The notes under the pieces are model-generated. The model ran no database searches. It was not told where the DNA came from and was given only the letters and a program-made list of their open reading frames with translations. 64,000 nucleotides of DNA from Siphlonurus alternatus (taxonomy: Eukaryota; Arthropoda; Insecta; Ephemeroptera; Siphlonuridae). The stretch lies in assembly GCA_949825025.1 (NCBI GenBank), contig OX463782.1:3359501-3423500 (forward strand), read 5' to 3'. Below, one piece after another: positions 62,601 to 64,000 of the stretch. Each line of letters begins with the position of its first letter. Within the stretch, counting starts at the first letter, position 1. The position numbers and the translations under genes were made by a program.

Positions 62601-63223
62601 TTTCCGGAAAAAAATATTGACATTTTTGCGGGTTAATTCTCATAAGGATTTTTTTCCGGAAAAACGGCTCCGTAAAAAAAAAATTATTTAAAAATCCATT
62701 AAAGAATTCATCATAGATTATGCACATACGTATTTTTTAATTGGTACCATAGTTCAGACGAAGTTGGAGTAAAAAGCTGTTTTCTGTTCCATAAGGATGC
62801 ATGTAAAAGGCCTCCGAAACACCAACTTTGGGAATTTTTTGTGGTGAAGCTATTTGAGATGGAATTTTTTGGATTTCATTTCTCAATAGAGGACAAGTTA
62901 AACTATTTTTAGAAAATAAAATATTCAAAAAAATGAAATCGCTCACTCTACTTTAAATTTAATGTTTTTTAAGCATTGTAGTCATTTTCTTTTTTTCTAA
63001 TCAAATTAAATTCTTAATAATAATCAATAATACAAAGGCAGAACAATGAATTATAAATTTTATTACAACCCTAATATTTTCAAGTGACTTACTTAGGAGC
63101 ATTTTTAGGTAGGGTGACTTCAAGTTTCTGTCCGAATGTGTGGGTGACTTCTCCGAAAGAAAACTCCAGCGGAACATTGTTGTGAGAGATCTTTTTTACT
63201 GTCAAATCCTTTGCATCTAAAAC
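53668..63223 (-). CDS. LTA4H: Leukotriene A4 hydrolase (M1-family aminopeptidase), 5' end beyond window
   Basis: Exons are 63223-63093, 61270-61156, 60856-60788, 59720-59643, 59268-59119, 58620-58480, 58401-58195, 57346-57202, 56497-56323, 55542-55303, 54703-54599 and 53788-53668. Phases join into 558 codons plus stop. Motifs line up with animal LTA4[41 protein letters not shown], the substrate loop [16 protein letters not shown], zinc site HEISHSW with the second ligand in [16 protein letters not shown], and the carboxylate-binding [10 protein letters not shown]. The enzyme hydrolyses LTA4 to LTB4 and removes N-terminal residues from peptides; the invertebrate role is mainly peptidase by family knowledge. 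About the first 50 residues are missing because their exon lies past 64000. All catalytic residues I can check are present. Introns are full of palindromic elements. Confidence 0.95.
54163..54563. mobile_element. Palindromic element in LTA4H intron
   Basis: Ends are caatagacaataat and complement. Arms also pair 'ttatttcataattagaaaat' with its complement and 'ctgatgggacaaccgtgac' with 'ttaccgttgtcccatcag'. The core has 'cgtgacgtcatttg', plus 'ctgtgattggctgt' twice as a direct repeat. Confidence 0.72.
54942..55213. mobile_element. 'gcagaaatg' family element in LTA4H intron
   Basis: 'agacaacctgcatg' on the left is mirrored by 'catgcatgttgtcc' on the right, as in the 14643 copy, with 'ccagaaatgaatagagggtg' and 'accctctattcatttctgc' inside. 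The left side contains long poly-T. Confidence 0.65.
55972..56289. mobile_element. 'gcagaaatg' family element in LTA4H intron, close to an exon
   Basis: 'aatggagtatcaagctc' left, 'caatactccatt' right. Internal 'ttgcagaaatgg' and 'tgcaaagttatgttaccttg' are mirrored. The right end lies only about 33 bp from the donor side of exon 56323-56497. Confidence 0.72.
58010..58150. repeat. Imperfect inverted repeat with CRE-like sites next to the zinc-site exon
   Basis: 'tatctttgatttgacgtcac' is mirrored by 'gtgacgtcaaatcaacgata' with about 40 bp between. It lies about 45 bp from the acceptor side... that is, just beyond the donor of exon 58401-58195. It may be a small MITE; no duplication is clear. 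Confidence 0.5.
59863..60127. mobile_element. Nested palindrome in LTA4H intron
   Basis: The outer arms pair 'ccggaataatga' with 'tcattatttcgg', and 'ctatctgctatttcaggt' with 'acctgaaatagcagatag'. The inner hairpin pairs 'cgtttacatgacggtgttta' with 'taaacaccttcatgtaaacg', around 'atgcgtattcgttgacga'. Confidence 0.65.
60325..60731. mobile_element. TTAA-target MITE, 'GGTAGA' ends with type-B interior, in LTA4H intron
   Basis: TTAA at 60321-60324 and 60732-60735. Starts ggtagagataacgccg. Interior 'aaattcacaaaaattctga' and 'cttttaggcactaatat' match the 9017 copy. It ends 56 bp from exon 60788-60856. Confidence 0.85.
61626..62048. mobile_element. Palindromic element with GC-rich core in LTA4H intron
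   Basis: Ends AAAGGGGTACCAAAGTGAAT and complement. The arms are about 95% alike over 180 bp. The centre (61785-61890) is strikingly GC-rich, with 'gcagcagccg' mirrored by 'cggctgctgc' and 'ggtgatacgac' opposite 'gtcgtatcag'. Confidence 0.75.
62317..62952. mobile_element. TTAA-target palindrome, 636 bp, in LTA4H intron
   Basis: TTAA at 62313-62316 and 62953-62956. Ends AGTAGAGTGAGCGATTT and complement. The arms are nearly perfect over about 300 bp, with a core hairpin 'cggagccgtttttccgga' to 'tccggaaaaacggctccg'. Mirror arms yield the same 60-codon frame on both strands; it is not a gene. Confidence 0.85.
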
Positions 63224-63763
63224 CTGGGGGACAGAAGAACAAGGTTCAAATCAGGTTTGAGCTGTAATACATTGTTGGCTGCTTCGAGATTTACTGTAAA
63301 TATTTTAAACACACATTGAGATGCAAAATATGTTTGATCAATGTTGACTAACTTATTTCATAAATAATGTACTTCAAAAAAATTTATACTGTATGCAATA
63401 TGTACATACTGTAACGTTAGCACCTCAAAGCTTCAATTATGTCACTTTTAGTAACTTTTCATCCAAAAACCATCATGCACAAAGCCTTGGACAAAATAGT
63501 ATGAAAGGGACATTATTGCTATGATCTACTATGGCATGTACTTATTTTGATTGAATACTTTTTTACTGCTATGGGAAATTAAGCTACAAAGTTACTTTGT
63601 TATCAAAGCTACAAATTGATCTATTTGCTGAAATGCAGTGCCTATATCAACTACAGTATATCTCACCCAACCCAACACACTAGAAATTTGCTAATGTGTA
63701 CTGTATGTTAGCAAACTCATTTTTACAATATTTAAATTATGGTACTGTACATAATGCTTTTAA
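63224..63763. other. LTA4H upstream intron sequence
   Basis: No further LTA4H exon is visible here. The missing N-terminal exon(s) must lie right of the window. Confidence 0.6.
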
Positions 63764-63995
63764 AGGAAAGGATAGGAATAACCAGCAAGGCCTTACCGAT
63801 CGAGAAGTCACAGAAGGAGAAAATCTTGCGGTCACAAGTCTCTCCGAACTGAGGAAGCACCTAGACGGTGCGAAACGTCTTCAAAATGTAGATACTGTAT
63901 TTAACTATTTTTCGAGTGAACCTGTGGCCGCAAGATTTTCTCCTTCTGTGACTTCTCGATCGGTAGGGCCTTGCTGGTTATTCCTATCCTTTCCT
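63764..63995. mobile_element. TTAA-target inverted-repeat element at the window end
   Basis: TTAA at 63760-63763 and 63996-63999. Ends AGGAAAGGATAGGAATAACC and complement; then 'gatcgagaagtcacagaagg' mirrored. The centre has 'ctgaggaagcacctagacgg' and 'tgcgaaacgtcttc'. A half copy is at 766-860 and a decayed relative may be at 19120-19350. Confidence 0.82.
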
Positions 63996-64000
63996 TTAAA

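Noticed and set aside
62340..62946. Mirrored 63-69 codon frames beginning [15 protein letters not shown]
   Set aside because: They are the same arm sequence of a TTAA palindrome read on both strands.

Overview
The window is nuclear DNA of an AT-rich, intron-rich metazoan, most likely an arthropod. The reasons are GT-AG introns, poly-A and TA microsatellites, dense short inverted-repeat transposons, a eukaryotic tRNA with internal A and B boxes, and animal-type genes. Arthropod rather than another invertebrate rests mainly on the look of one SINE-like insert and is inference; no species is claimed.

Genes, left to right: (1) an unrecognised minus-strand gene, partial, four consecutive exons at 1239-4436. 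(2) A plus-strand Ldh2/malate-L-lactate dehydrogenase family oxidoreductase, nine or ten exons at 13133-19948, complete. (3) A minus-strand CABIT-domain protein in one large coding exon, 25671-28120. (4) MCRS1 (microspherule protein 1), minus strand, ten exons at 37572-48962, complete by exon phasing. (5) tRNA-Val(AAC), minus strand, 49246-49318. (6) Leukotriene A4 hydrolase, minus strand, twelve exons at 53668-63223, with its N-terminal exon(s) beyond the right edge. There is no operon logic; these are unrelated housekeeping or metabolic genes.

The rest is a museum of palindromic mobile DNA. Two giant fold-back elements carry clear target-site duplications: a 7.6-kb one at 5269-12889 (9-bp duplication) and a 4.4-kb one at 44267-48658 (10-bp duplication). 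The second lies inside MCRS1 intron 1 and is built almost entirely of about 35-bp hairpin modules arranged as about 145-bp tandem repeats, itself folded into one palindrome. A hAT-like element (49459-52150, 8-bp duplication with one mismatch) is split by a 2.4-kb TA-target element (49692-52088) whose interior looks like a small spliced transcription unit. Around them are many TTAA-flanked MITEs, a TAA-flanked Harbinger-like pair, and several other inverted-repeat families, many with a TGACGTCA core. No transposase gene is visible, so all seem non-autonomous.

The most notable signals are the hairpin-module fold-back element inside MCRS1, the large fold-back whose intact arm preserves the empty sites of MITEs inserted in the other arm, the nested hAT/TA element with spliced-looking cargo, and a block-wise codon-usage mosaic in the CABIT exon.
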